Shown here: positions 32,602 to 41,898 of the stretch, in pieces
Position numbering within the stretch: position 1 is the stretch's first letter
Layout of the letters: each line of letters opens with the position of its first letter
Source: Anaerolineales bacterium
GTDB lineage: Bacteria > Chloroflexota > Anaerolineae > Anaerolineales > UBA11579
Reading direction: 5' to 3'
DNA length: 64,000 bases
Assembly (NCBI GenBank): GCA_021463845.1
Contig: JAJTXV010000005.1
Span: 1-64,000, forward strand
Position numbers and translations under genes: made by a program
The notes under the pieces: model-generated
The model's input: only the letters and a program-made list of their open reading frames with translations
The model's database searches: none
What the model was told of the DNA's origin: nothing

Positions 32602-33996
32602 TTAGGGCGGCCAGACCATGGGGACGTCTGGCGGAACCGGGGTGGTGAAGTAGAGCGTGACGTAGGAGTCCCAGGGCACGTAGTCGGCGTCGGTATAGGC
32701 CAGATCGATCCACGGGACACTGCGGTCACGATATGCGCCCACATCGGCGATCACACCGCTGCCGTAGCCGGGCACATAGACTGTGTGCCCACCCAAAGCA
32801 ATGTACCAGTTGTACCAGGTAGCAATGATGCCGCGGCGAGGCGAGCCCAAGCCGTGAGAGGTTCCGTGAAAGCATTGGTTGGGTACACCCGAGCGGCACG
32901 GCGAATACGAGGTGGCGAAGACCTGCACGGCGCGGTAATACTCAATGGTGATGCCGTCCACCACGGCGGTGCGGATGACGATGTTGGTGCCGTAGCCGTT
33001 GATCTGGGTCAGCGGCTCCACCAGTACGCGCTCAGCCTCGGTCTGGCGGTCAACTTCCACGCCGTCCTCGTAGCGCACGCGCACGCGGCTGGCCAGCACA
33101 CCATCCTGGCCCAGCTGCACGACCGAGATGGTATCGAGGTCAGCGCTGTCGTCGGGCTGCCACTGGGTTTCGTGAGCGATGACATCCTGCACTAACTGTA
33201 CGGCTTCGATCACGCGCACGACGCGGATGCTGCCGTCCTCGGGGACCAGCTGGTCTTCGCTGGGCTGGCTGTAGTCCTCGCCCACCAGGGCGATGCCGGC
33301 CTGGGCCAGCGCTTCGCCCACGGTGCTGGCCGCGCTGTGGAGCGAGAGGCTGCGCTCGCCCAGCGCGATGGTGAGCGGGCGAGCGCGCAGCAACGTGGCG
33401 CTGAGGGCGCCATCCAGGCGGGTTTCAGGCGCCGGGGTCAGGCGGTCGGCGTTGTTGAGCTCAATGCCGTTCTCCGCCAGCGCCTCGCCCAGCGTATTGG
33501 CCGAACTGGTGAACTGCTGGGTCTGGCCGTCCACCCGCAGGGTGACGGCATGCGGGCGGCGCACTTCGAGCACCAGCACCGCTGCTGCCGGCAGCTGGCT
33601 GCCGGCTGGCAGCGGCTGCCCGGCCAGCAGCAGGCTATCCTGCGGGCCGAGCTCAATATCGAGGTCGTTGAGGACCACGGCGGGGTCTTGCTCACTAGTG
33701 GTGACGGTATAGCGCTCCCCATCCGCATAGACCTGGACGCGGGCGGCGCGCTGTACGGCGATGACCATGCCGTCCTGCAGGGGTAGCCAGCGGGCGGGCA
33801 CGACCGCGTCCTCGCTATGCAGTTGGATGCCAAGCTCAGCCAGGGCCGCGCTGACGATGAGGGCGCGGGTGCTGGCCTGCTGGACGCGGCCATCGGCCAG
33901 CACGGTGACCTGGCGGGTCTGCGACGCGTAGACCGCGCCCAGGGCCACAAGCAGCAGGCCAGCCAGGGCCAGCCAATGAATGCGTTTTAACTTCAT
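32602..33996 (-). CDS. DUF348/G5/3D-domain cell-wall protein (YabE-like)
   Basis: A 464-residue exported protein. A signal/anchor helix (about residues 7-24) leads into three ubiquitin-like DUF348 repeats (each with a VSAALAELGI- or GEALAENGIEL-type helix, about 28-260), a G5 domain (about 255-340, ending with a GYGTNI linker), and a C-terminal 3D barrel (VQVFATSYSPC, GSGVIADVGAYRDRSVPWIDLAY) with the three conserved Asp. The architecture is that of YabE/RpfB-type proteins, which act on peptidoglycan. TACACT (34005-34010, minus) stands eight bases before the ATG. The lytic activity is inferred from the 3D domain. Confidence 0.93.
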   Translation of the reverse strand: MKLKRIHWLALAGLLLVALGAVYASQTRQVTVLADGRVQQASTRALIVSAALAELGIQLHSEDAVVPARWLPLQDGMVIAVQRAARVQVYADGERYTVTTSEQDPAVVLNDLDIELGPQDSLLLAGQPLPAGSQLPAAAVLVLEVRRPHAVTLRVDGQTQQFTSSANTLGEALAENGIELNNADRLTPAPETRLDGALSATLLRARPLTIALGERSLSLHSAASTVGEALAQAGIALVGEDYSQPSEDQLVPEDGSIRVVRVIEAVQLVQDVIAHETQWQPDDSADLDTISVVQLGQDGVLASRVRVRYEDGVEVDRQTEAERVLVEPLTQINGYGTNIVIRTAVVDGITIEYYRAVQVFATSYSPCRSGVPNQCFHGTSHGLGSPRRGIIATWYNWYIALGGHTVYVPGYGSGVIADVGAYRDRSVPWIDLAYTDADYVPWDSYVTLYFTTPVPPDVPMVWPP

Positions 33997-34032
33997 GTCA
34001 GGAAAGTGTACCCATGCCAGCTTAGAGCAGGC

Positions 34033-35004
34033 TCAATGTTTGTGGTTGGTTTTGCCATTCTTGGCTTGGCCGCTGCCATTGGGGGTTTTGCGCGGGCCAG
34101 GCTGTGGAGAATGGCGTTGGTAATAGTCGTAGGCCACGCCAGCCAACACGATCAGCAGCAGGATGGCCGAAGCCCACACCAGCGGCACAATGTTGCCCTG
34201 GCTCTCGAGGACCGGGCCGGTGGCGACCGCGCTGAAGGGGCGTAGCGAGGGATTGCCGCGCTGCAGGGTCTGGGCGTAGGCCAGCACATCCGCCACGCGG
34301 GTGAGTGACCAGCCCAGGTCTTCGGCGGCGGGCATGGCGGCGCTGAGCGGCGTGCCGAAGCGGATCTTGTGCACGCTGCGCCAGGGGTCTACGACGGCCA
34401 TATCGGCCAGGTACAGCGGGTCTTGCAGGGTGCCAAAGTTGATCTCGGCGCCGTCATCCCCATGGCAGCTGGCGCAGGTGCTCTCGTATAAACCGCTGCC
34501 CTGCTGCGGGTCACCCAGCGAACGGCCGGTAAAGCGGTCTATCAGCAGATTGGTATCGATCTGGCGGGTACGCAAGAAGGCCACCAGGTCCATCACATCG
34601 ACGGCATCAAAATACGCGGTGAAGTCATGCGATGTGTTGCGGGTGCCGTTGAACCAGCTCAGCACATCCTGCTGGCTGGCGCCCACCACACCGAGTGTGC
34701 CGATGAAGCCGGTGTAGTGCGTGGAGAACACGCCATAGGCGCCATCCGCGCCTTTGTAGTCCCAGCCGTGGCACTCGGTGCACAGCCAGGTGACGGCGCC
34801 GCTGCGGCGGTTGCTCTCCTGCGTGTCCCATAGGGGGTGGTTGGTCGCTGGCGCCTGGCGGCCTACGACAACGATCCAGTTATCGTAGATGCGGCCGCCG
34901 CGCACAGCATCGCCCAGCACCTGGGCATCCCAGGCGCGCCCGGCGGCTACCAGGCAGAGTGCAGCCAGCAAGGCAAAGAAGGTAAAGGCCAGAATGCGTC
35001 TCAT
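34033..35004 (-). CDS. Diheme cytochrome c with C-terminal membrane anchor
   Basis: A 323-residue exported cytochrome. A signal peptide (residues 1-24) is followed by heme motifs CTECHGW (about residue 76) and CASCHGDD (about residue 177). Residues 280-300 form a membrane helix (VPLVWASAILLLIVLAGVAY), and a basic tail follows. Axial Met candidates are present (for example PLSAAMPAAEDLGW). It is the last gene of the bc-complex operon, so it probably carries electrons away from the complex towards an oxidase or other acceptor. A TATACT box at about 35022-35027 could give it extra transcription. Confidence 0.88.
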   Translation of the reverse strand: MRRILAFTFFALLAALCLVAAGRAWDAQVLGDAVRGGRIYDNWIVVVGRQAPATNHPLWDTQESNRRSGAVTWLCTECHGWDYKGADGAYGVFSTHYTGFIGTLGVVGASQQDVLSWFNGTRNTSHDFTAYFDAVDVMDLVAFLRTRQIDTNLLIDRFTGRSLGDPQQGSGLYESTCASCHGDDGAEINFGTLQDPLYLADMAVVDPWRSVHKIRFGTPLSAAMPAAEDLGWSLTRVADVLAYAQTLQRGNPSLRPFSAVATGPVLESQGNIVPLVWASAILLLIVLAGVAYDYYQRHSPQPGPRKTPNGSGQAKNGKTNHKH

Positions 35005-35109
35005 TGCAGCGGGAACAGCCAGTATAACATCCGTGATTTTTGGTTCTTTGGCACATACACAAGCGCCCCTTCAATATGAAGGGGCGCTTGGTAAGGGTTT
35101 GGTAGCAGG

Positions 35110-35910
35110 TTACTGCGTGCGGTCCAGCAGGAAGGCTACCAGGTCGTTGATCTGCTCTTCGGTCAGGATCTCAGCGAAGTTCTGCGGCATCACATCCGGG
35201 CTGTAGCCGCTGACGATATGAGCATTCGGGTCCACGATGGATTCGTGGATGTATTCCTCAGCGGTGAGGCCGGAGACGGTGCTGCCGGCGCGGCCAGCCA
35301 GGCCGTCGAGGGCCGGGCCAACGGTGGCGGTGCTGATGCCCTGGATGGTGTGGCAGGCGACACAGCCGGCTTGGGTGAAGAGGGCCTGGCCGCGGCCTTC
35401 AGGCGTGGACTCGTCCACGACGGGGCCGATGGGCACCGGCGTGGGCAGCTCGCCGAGGGCGTACTGCTCAAAGTTCATGATGAAGGCGGCCACAGCGCGG
35501 ATCTGGTCATCACGCAGGGGGCCGCCGAAGCGCTCGGACCAAGTGGGCATGGCCGGGGTGCCGCCGCCCACATATTGCGGGCGGGTGGACACCTGGCGGC
35601 CAGTGGTCACCACGGAGACGATGTAATCCTCCAGGGTGCTGCCCCAGCCGATCTCAGACAAGCGCTCAGTGAAGAAGTGTTCGTCACGCAGGCTGGGGGC
35701 GATGCCGGTGATGCCCTGCCCCTGGCTGCCGTGGCAGGCGGTGCAGTTGTTCTGGAACACGGCGGCGCCAAATTCGATCTGACGGCCGCGCTGCTGCAGA
35801 ACGTAGTCTGCCAGGCGCTGCGGCTCGCGGATGCCCAGGATGATGACGATGGCCGCACTGAGCAGGACGAAGATGGTTCCGAGTACGATCTCGAGTTGAA
35901 CGCGTTTCAT
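35110..35910 (-). CDS. Diheme cytochrome c subunit of the bc complex
   Basis: A 266-residue protein with an uncleaved N-terminal membrane helix (about residues 8-27) and two class I cytochrome c domains: CTACHGSQGQ (about residue 56) and CVACHTIQG (about residue 184). Each has a downstream Met ligand (GTPAMPTWSERFGG, SPDVMPQNFAE). It follows the cytochrome b gene by 25 bases, so it is the likely cytochrome c subunit that receives electrons from the Rieske protein. Confidence 0.9.
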   Translation of the reverse strand: MKRVQLEIVLGTIFVLLSAAIVIILGIREPQRLADYVLQQRGRQIEFGAAVFQNNCTACHGSQGQGITGIAPSLRDEHFFTERLSEIGWGSTLEDYIVSVVTTGRQVSTRPQYVGGGTPAMPTWSERFGGPLRDDQIRAVAAFIMNFEQYALGELPTPVPIGPVVDESTPEGRGQALFTQAGCVACHTIQGISTATVGPALDGLAGRAGSTVSGLTAEEYIHESIVDPNAHIVSGYSPDVMPQNFAEILTEEQINDLVAFLLDRTQ

Positions 35911-35935
35911 GTGTGCTTACTCTCCTCGTACCCTG

Positions 35936-37702
35936 TTAATGCGAACCCAGAACGCGGTTCTCATGCAAGAAGTATGTGTGTTCGTAGGCCTTGGCCTCGC
36001 CCGTTTCGGGGTCAGACCACTCCACCTGCGGGGTCACGCGCACCATGCCGGGCTGGAACTGCTCCACGACGATGCGGGCCACCAGGTCAGGCAGGCGGCC
36101 ATCGGCCTCTGCCACACGCAGGCGCTCGCTGAACTGGTTGAAGACCGCGGTCAGGTGCGGGCAGCCGATCACGACGTTGTCAGGCTTGTCGTGGTCAGGC
36201 TGGTAGGCCAGGCCGGGGCATAGGTCACGCCCGTAGTCCTCGCCCACGGTGTAGACGCCGTGCGCATATTGAAGCTCGGCGTAGGGTATTTCTCGCAAGG
36301 GGCCTTCGCCTTCTTCAGGCGCAAGGTCCTGGATCACGCGAGTGGCGGCAGGCGTTTCGATGCCGTATTCAGGCAAGCCCATATAACTGAGCGCTAGCAT
36401 GATGAAGATCCAGCTTATGCCCCAGATGATCGCGAAGGGTCGCTTACTGGAGAGGCGTGAGGGGTTCTTATCGATGTAGGGCAGGAAGGCCAGAATGACC
36501 ACCAGCACCGGCGGGACGATAAGACCCATGATGAACTTGGAGTCGAGCAGCTTGCTGAGCTCCAGAGTGAACTCGATGCCGAAGAGGCCCAGGAGCGGCT
36601 GGAGAATAGGATTGAGCAAGTTCTCCAGAATGTTGGCCGGGTCGATCTTGAGGATGCCTTGCAGCCACCAGAAGTACCACGGCGCCTTGGTATCCAGCGG
36701 CGTGCTCTGCGGGTTGGCGTGCGTCTCCAGCGGGGAGTGGAACCAGCGGAAGTAGAGGATGGCCAGCATCACAAAAGTGCCGAGCGCAATGAGGAAGATC
36801 TCATGGCTGAGCAGATCGGGGATGAGGTCAATGCGGCGGTTGTATTCCTTCTTTTTGTCAGCCGGCAGTTCCAGCTCTTCCACCACGGCGGGCAGCGAGA
36901 TGCTGTGCTCACGCGAGACCTTGTAGTAGTGGATGCTGATGAACAAGATCGCCAGCAACGGGAAGAGGATGACGTGCTGCAGATAGAAACGCAGCAGACC
37001 ACCCGCGCCGATGTCTGGCGCGCCACGCATGACGAGGTTGAGGGTCGGGCCAACGATGGGACCGGACTCGGTGATGGAGGTACCCACGGTCACCGCCCAG
37101 TAGGACAGCTGGTCCCAAGGCAGCAGGTAGCCGGTGAAGCTCAGCCAGGCCGTGATGGCCAGCAGAATGACACCGGTGAGCCAGGTGAAGGAGCGCGGCC
37201 CCTTGTAGGAGCCGGTGAAGTACGTACGCAGCAAGTGCAGCCAGCTGAACGCCACCATGGCTTCAGCGCCCAGGCGGTGGATGTCACGCATGAGCTCGCC
37301 GAAGAAGACGTTGCTCTCGATGGCCAGTACGGAGCCGTAGGCCTGGTCAGGGTACGGCACATAGTAGGCCATGAGCACGATGCCCGTAATGGTTTCAACG
37401 ATGAAGAAGAAGGTGACGAAGAAACCCAGGCGGAAGGTGTGCGTGAACCAGGTAGCCGCCTGCGGGTAGTAACGCGGGCGCAGGTGGGCCACGAAGCTGG
37501 TGGTGATGACCTTGTAGCGCGGGTTGGGCTTCTCGGTTGGCGGGTCGCCGCGCATGATGGCGCGCAGCTCACGCAGGTTGAGACCGGCGGTAATGATGCG
37601 GATGCGGTCATCAATGAGCTTAAAGATGAACTCTTTCCACTCACCGCGCGGCGGCAACTGCGTGTAATTGAGACGCTTGAGAATGTTATTGATGAAGGTC
37701 AT
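35936..37702 (-). CDS. Fused cytochrome b subunit of menaquinol bc complex
   Basis: A 588-residue protein joining cytochrome b6-like and subunit IV-like parts. Four heme-b His lie in two helices: DIHRLGAEAMVAFSWLHLLR and YLQHVILFPLLAILFISIHY. At the quinol site the usual PEWY reads APWY (KAPWYFWW), a form seen in menaquinone-linked relatives, in which the catalytic Glu is absent. A soluble N-terminal region of about 75 residues and a C-terminal domain of about 130 residues (with DLCPGLAYQP and VVIGCPHL) are added. It couples menaquinol oxidation to proton transfer. The operon order is membrane protein, Rieske, cytochrome b, two cytochromes c. Confidence 0.93.
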   Translation of the reverse strand: MTFINNILKRLNYTQLPPRGEWKEFIFKLIDDRIRIITAGLNLRELRAIMRGDPPTEKPNPRYKVITTSFVAHLRPRYYPQAATWFTHTFRLGFFVTFFFIVETITGIVLMAYYVPYPDQAYGSVLAIESNVFFGELMRDIHRLGAEAMVAFSWLHLLRTYFTGSYKGPRSFTWLTGVILLAITAWLSFTGYLLPWDQLSYWAVTVGTSITESGPIVGPTLNLVMRGAPDIGAGGLLRFYLQHVILFPLLAILFISIHYYKVSREHSISLPAVVEELELPADKKKEYNRRIDLIPDLLSHEIFLIALGTFVMLAILYFRWFHSPLETHANPQSTPLDTKAPWYFWWLQGILKIDPANILENLLNPILQPLLGLFGIEFTLELSKLLDSKFIMGLIVPPVLVVILAFLPYIDKNPSRLSSKRPFAIIWGISWIFIMLALSYMGLPEYGIETPAATRVIQDLAPEEGEGPLREIPYAELQYAHGVYTVGEDYGRDLCPGLAYQPDHDKPDNVVIGCPHLTAVFNQFSERLRVAEADGRLPDLVARIVVEQFQPGMVRVTPQVEWSDPETGEAKAYEHTYFLHENRVLGSH

Positions 37703-37713
37703 ATCTCTCGCTC

Positions 37714-38298
37714 TTAGCCGTGAACTTCGCCAAGGATCTTGGCGCCAGTGTTCACACGCACAATCGCATTCGGGTTGTCAGGAATGGCCACCGGGCCGCC
37801 ATCCTCAGGGGTTTGGGCGAGCACGTTGCCGTTCTCGTCTTCGATGGTGATGACGAAGCGGTCTAGGCTGCGCGGCGCCGGGCCGAGGATGTAGTCACCG
37901 TTGTAAGCATATTGGGAACCGTGGCAGGGGCAGATGAACTTGGTCTCTTGGTCGCTCCAGCCGTAGATACAGCCCAGGTGCACACACACCTTGTACAGCG
38001 CAACCAGACCTTCGGCGCTGTTGGATATCCACAGTTTTACTTTAGGATAGTTGGCGGGGCTGGCGTCCTGCGGCGGAAGGTCCGCCACGCGCCCAACAGT
38101 GAACATGCCGCCAAACTCGCCTTCACGGAAGCGCGGGATACCAAAGATCACCGCACCGCCACCCAGGGCTACGGTCAGGAAGCCCAAAGAGGCCAGCCAG
38201 GCAATGTTCAGGAACTCCCGGCGGTTCAACGGCGGGTTGGCTTGCTCTTCCGGTGGAACGTTTTCAGTTTGGCCGGTGGGAACGGCAGCTTGCGTCAT
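37714..38298 (-). CDS. Rieske iron-sulfur protein
   Basis: A 194-residue subunit with an N-terminal twin-arginine-like/helical anchor (NRREFLNIAWLASLGFLTVA, about residues 25-44). The [2Fe-2S] motifs are CVHLGC and CPCHGSQY, with the disulfide Cys in place. It takes electrons from menaquinol at the cytochrome b site and passes them to cytochrome c. It precedes the cytochrome b gene by 11 bases in the same operon. Confidence 0.96.
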   Translation of the reverse strand: MTQAAVPTGQTENVPPEEQANPPLNRREFLNIAWLASLGFLTVALGGGAVIFGIPRFREGEFGGMFTVGRVADLPPQDASPANYPKVKLWISNSAEGLVALYKVCVHLGCIYGWSDQETKFICPCHGSQYAYNGDYILGPAPRSLDRFVITIEDENGNVLAQTPEDGGPVAIPDNPNAIVRVNTGAKILGEVHG

Positions 38299-38387
38299 TC
38301 GGCTCTCCTAACAGATGATTCCGTATTTGCGTATTTTATCACTACTATTGAACCCAGGGCAAGCATATACACGCAGCATGCCGCCAC

Positions 38388-38774
38388 CTAGCCCGGCAGG
38401 GCCACTTGAGCCGTATATATGGCCCGTACGATGAGGCCGACCGTGATGATGGTGGCTGTGGCATAGATCAAGATCTCGGCACGGGAGCTGCGCCCCTTGG
38501 TGTAGAGGTAGGCGGCGGGGATCATGAGCGGCAGGATGATGCCGTAGAGCACATGGATGCTGCGCATCGGGCGCGAGCCTTCGAGCCACAAGTAACCACC
38601 CAGCAAGCACTGGACGATGACGAGCAGCTCGGCGATGACCAGCATGCCCCAGTAGGCCGAATCGATACCCTGCTTGCGAAAGAAGCGTATATAACCCCAC
38701 ACAGACAGGATGAGGAAATAGTACAGCGAGGTTGAACCCAATCCTTCATGCAAGCGAACTACAAAATCGGCCAT
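38388..38774 (-). CDS. Four-helix membrane protein of the bc operon
   Basis: A 128-residue protein with four hydrophobic segments and few charged residues. It begins MADFVVRLHEGLGSTSLYYF; LVIVQCLLGGYLWLEGSR and MRSIHVLYGIILPLMIPAAY follow, with a His in each outer turn. No family is recognised. Being the first gene of the bc operon, it may be an accessory subunit or heme-binding membrane partner. AAAGGAG stands eight bases before the ATG. Confidence 0.75.
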   Translation of the reverse strand: MADFVVRLHEGLGSTSLYYFLILSVWGYIRFFRKQGIDSAYWGMLVIAELLVIVQCLLGGYLWLEGSRPMRSIHVLYGIILPLMIPAAYLYTKGRSSRAEILIYATATIITVGLIVRAIYTAQVALPG

Positions 38775-38819
38775 GGTGCTCCTTTGTTTTGACTCGTATT
38801 CTAATCACTAAGTAGCTTA

Positions 38820-38879
38820 ACCACAAAGACACAAAGAGCACGAAGAAATTTTCCTTTGTGCTCTTTGTGTCTTTGTGGT
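38820..38879. repeat. Long inverted repeat between divergent genes
   Basis: ACCACAAAGACACAAAGAGC and GCTCTTTGTGTCTTTGTGGT are perfect inverted arms with about 20 bases between. The element lies between the bc operon and the oxidoreductase gene and is a common style of dispersed palindrome; it could also fold in both transcripts. Confidence 0.75.
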
Positions 38880-38908
38880 CAATTTTCCGGGTCGCATATA
38901 ATCCCAGC

Positions 38909-39937
38909 ATGAAAGCAGTCTACTTTGAACAACACGGCGGGCCGGAGGTGCTGCAGTATGGCGAGCGCCCCACCCCCCAACCCGCCCCCGGCTGGGTGCG
39001 GGTGCGCGTGGAGGCCGCCGCGCTGAACCACGCCGACCTGTTCGTGCGGGCCGGCTGGCCGGGCATCAAGCTGGCCTTGCCGCACATTCTGGGCGCCGAC
39101 GGCGCCGGCGTGGTGGACGGGCTGGGCGAAGGCGTGACCCGTTGGCAGGTTGGCCAGCGCGTGGTGATCAACGCCAGCATTTGTATGGAAGAGGACGAAT
39201 TCACCAAAGCGGGTGAAGAGAACAAGTGCCGCCATTGGGAGCTGCTGGGCGAGAGCCTGCCCGGCACTTATGCCGAATATGTGTGCGTGCCTGCCAGCAA
39301 CTTGCTGGAGATCCCCGGCAGCTTCCCCGCGGCGGATGCCGCTGTAGCGGCGCTGGTGTACGTCACCGCCTGGCACTCATTGGTGCGCCGCGGTGAGCTA
39401 CGCGCTGGCGAGACGCTGCTCATCGTGGGCGCCTCGGGCGGAGTGAACACGGCCAGCATCCAGATCGGCAAGTATCTGGGGTTGCGCGTGATCGTAGTCG
39501 GCTCGGATGCAAGCAAACTGGAGCTGGCGCGCGGGCTGGGCGCGGACGAGGTGATCGATCGCAGCCAGGCTGACTGGAGCAAGGCCGCCTACCTGCTCAC
39601 CGAGAAGCGCGGTGTGGACGGCGTGGTGGACAATGTCGGCACCACATTTATGCAGAGCTTGCGCGCGCTGCGCAAGGGCGGCCGCCTGCTCACCGTGGGC
39701 AACACTGGCGCACCTACGTTTGAGATCGACAACCGCTATATCTTCAGCAAGCATCTCAGCATCCTCGGCTCGACGATGGGCACCTTCAAGGACTTCGCCG
39801 ATGTGATGGCGCTGGTGTTTGCTGGCAAGCTCAAGCCAGTGGTGGACCGCAGCTACCCGTTGGCAGAAGCACGCGCCGCCCACGAACGCATGGAAGCCGG
39901 CGGGCAGATGGGCAAGATCGTGTTGAACATCGAGTGA
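38909..39937 (+). CDS. MDR-family zinc-type alcohol dehydrogenase / quinone oxidoreductase
   Basis: A 342-residue medium-chain dehydrogenase/reductase. The GroES-like half starts MKAVYFEQHGGPEVLQY and includes PHILGADGAGVVDGLGEG. The Rossmann half has VGASGGVNTASIQIGKYLGL (nucleotide loop) and GRLLTVGNTGAP. Family members reduce quinones, enones or alcohols with NAD(P)H; the substrate is unknown. The start at 38909 follows a TATAAT box (38897-38902) by six bases, so the transcript is probably leaderless. The upstream extension to 38858 lies in the palindrome and is rejected. Confidence 0.92.
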   Translation: MKAVYFEQHGGPEVLQYGERPTPQPAPGWVRVRVEAAALNHADLFVRAGWPGIKLALPHILGADGAGVVDGLGEGVTRWQVGQRVVINASICMEEDEFTKAGEENKCRHWELLGESLPGTYAEYVCVPASNLLEIPGSFPAADAAVAALVYVTAWHSLVRRGELRAGETLLIVGASGGVNTASIQIGKYLGLRVIVVGSDASKLELARGLGADEVIDRSQADWSKAAYLLTEKRGVDGVVDNVGTTFMQSLRALRKGGRLLTVGNTGAPTFEIDNRYIFSKHLSILGSTMGTFKDFADVMALVFAGKLKPVVDRSYPLAEARAAHERMEAGGQMGKIVLNIE

Positions 39938-40046
39938 GCAGTGATTGGTGAACAGGGAGCAGGCGGCCTGTAGGGGATTGCTAGCTGACAATTGCCGACG
40001 GTGACGTAGATTGCATAATCCCCAAGCCGATTTTTGTACCCAGTGT

Positions 40047-40109
40047 TGGGGATTGCTTCGTCCGTTGCCGCTGCTACGCAGCGCCTACTCCTCGCAATGA
40101 CAGACGGGT
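40047..40109. repeat. GATTGCTTCG...CTCGCAATGAC intergenic repeat, copy 2
   Basis: GGGGATTGCTTCGTCCGTTG on the left and CTCCTCGCAATGACAG on the right enclose a palindromic core GCTGCTACGCAGC. Noncoding. Confidence 0.7.
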
Positions 40110-40182
40110 TGTGGACAAGACCCGTCCCTAACCAAGCCAAGTGACTGTTCACTCTTCGCTGTTCACGCATCACTCCAAGCCA

Positions 40183-40214
40183 AAAAAAGCCCCGCCGAAT
40201 GGCGGGGCTTTTTT
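40183..40214. terminator. Bidirectional terminator
   Basis: AAAAAGCCCCGCC / GGCGGGGCTTTTT with loop GAAT between convergent genes. Confidence 0.9.
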
Positions 40215-40216
40215 TG

Positions 40217-41806
40217 TTATTTAGCTGATTTTCTAGTTTGGCGCAGTGCTACGGCTAACAAGGCTAGGCCAATCTTGCCACCTAGCTCATACAGCGCCTT
40301 CAACTCATCGCCTGAATAACCGCGGCCATCCTTCTTCGCGCCTAGCGCCAGCACGCCGCGCAGTTCAAGTGTTTGACGACCGGCAACATACAACGGAACC
40401 AGTGCAGCAAAGGGCGCTGCCGCCTCCAAGGTGTCGACGTGCTTGTTGTTAAACTCCTTCAGCGTATCCTTGCTTGGCGTCAGCGTTGCAGGCAGGTTGG
40501 CTGCCGCCGCCCCGCGCAGTTCACCACGGCGCAAGATACCTTTGCTGTCTGGCACATATACCACCACTGGTGTAGCGCCCAACTTCTCATGCACGTGACG
40601 GACACTGGCTGAGAGCAAATCTGGCTGTGCGATGAAACCCCAAAAATCTGAGCCCACCTCCACCAACCCTTGAGATAGATCAGTCTTATGAGGATAGAAG
40701 CGCTTCTCAATACGCTCTTCGAGCCATTTGCGTGTGGGCTGGAAGATCGTTGCAATCAACACGGCGGAGATCACCGGCGAATAGGATGTGCTTTGCTGGC
40801 CAATGAGACTGCTTAGCAATTGGTTGACGATGACTGTTGAGGCAGCAAAGACCGCTGCCAGCACCGTGGTCAGTGCGCCATAGATGAGCGCACGATTGAC
40901 CAACGAATCCACATCCCACAGACGGTAGCGTGTAAAGCTGATGGCCATAGCAATCGGCAGAAACATGGTTGCCAGCACGCGCGGCAAGAACGCCAGCACC
41001 ACTGTGCCCCAGAAGCTACTCTCCAGGCTTGCGCGCAGGAGCACGGTAGGCAGCATAAAGGAAACCACGAGAATGCCCAGCGCAATCAGCACCCACTTAG
41101 TTTGCTGACGCTGCCCCACTGTGGAGGCTTTAAAATAGCGGTAGATCTGGCTGCCAACGCCAGCCAGCAGAATGCCAAAAGTGATCACCTGGAAAATAGC
41201 AGGCACTTCAGCATCTGAACTGAAATCGTACAGGAACGTTGCGGTAAAGATGAGTGCAGGCAGTACAAGCAGATAGCGCGTCCAGCGCGGCACTGCCTGA
41301 CCATTTGGAAAAAGGAACAGCGATGCCATGAAAGCTGGCCAAATGGACACGGCAATCACTTCAACAATACTTACCAACCCATGGGCCACAAACTGCAGGC
41401 CACTGTTCCAATAATCCACTAGCAACGTGCCAACGCCTAGGCCAGTAAGAATGTAGGGAACCAGCCATCCTACCCAGCGATCAGAATAGCGCCAAAACAA
41501 CAAAAAGGCGACAGACCAGTAGCAAACAAGAATTAGCAGATCAGCAGCTACGACTGTATCGGCCCATATCTCCTGGCTGTAGCCATTGGCCAGCGCGGCC
41601 GAATGCAAGGTAGAAGCTTCCCAGCTATCAGGCAGCAGCGCAGCACCGTCCTGCTGCAACTTGTGCAGCATGATGGGTAGGCCCATGAGTGTAGGTACGA
41701 TGTTGCTGGCCATACCAATTAGGGTGATCAGACGCGCAACAAAAATCCAAAAAGAGCTTTTCCCCTTGCGGCGAGTAGGCTGTGGTGTCACCGAGCGCTT
41801 GGCCAT
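40217..41806 (-). CDS. Multi-pass membrane sensor with C-terminal GAF-like domain
   Basis: A 529-residue protein with about nine membrane helices in residues 20-345, then a soluble part. The segment RYRLWDVDSLVNRALIYGAL after the helices is typical of 7TM sensor kinases common in Chloroflexota (ComP-like). The C-terminal domain (about 375-525) looks like a GAF domain (LVEVGSDFWGFIAQPDLLSA, PFAALVPLYVAGRQTLELRG). The histidine-kinase domains that normally follow are missing and the gene stops cleanly, so it may be a sensor that acts through another protein. A Shine-Dalgarno site (GGAG) precedes the ATG. Confidence 0.75.
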   Translation of the reverse strand: MAKRSVTPQPTRRKGKSSFWIFVARLITLIGMASNIVPTLMGLPIMLHKLQQDGAALLPDSWEASTLHSAALANGYSQEIWADTVVAADLLILVCYWSVAFLLFWRYSDRWVGWLVPYILTGLGVGTLLVDYWNSGLQFVAHGLVSIVEVIAVSIWPAFMASLFLFPNGQAVPRWTRYLLVLPALIFTATFLYDFSSDAEVPAIFQVITFGILLAGVGSQIYRYFKASTVGQRQQTKWVLIALGILVVSFMLPTVLLRASLESSFWGTVVLAFLPRVLATMFLPIAMAISFTRYRLWDVDSLVNRALIYGALTTVLAAVFAASTVIVNQLLSSLIGQQSTSYSPVISAVLIATIFQPTRKWLEERIEKRFYPHKTDLSQGLVEVGSDFWGFIAQPDLLSASVRHVHEKLGATPVVVYVPDSKGILRRGELRGAAAANLPATLTPSKDTLKEFNNKHVDTLEAAAPFAALVPLYVAGRQTLELRGVLALGAKKDGRGYSGDELKALYELGGKIGLALLAVALRQTRKSAK

Positions 41807-41898
41807 GTTTTTGCTCCATACCTGCGAAAAGTTGAAAGTAGCGCTGGATTATAAGGGTAATGTTTCTTCAGTTAGCATTGCCGAGCTTTGAGCACAAC

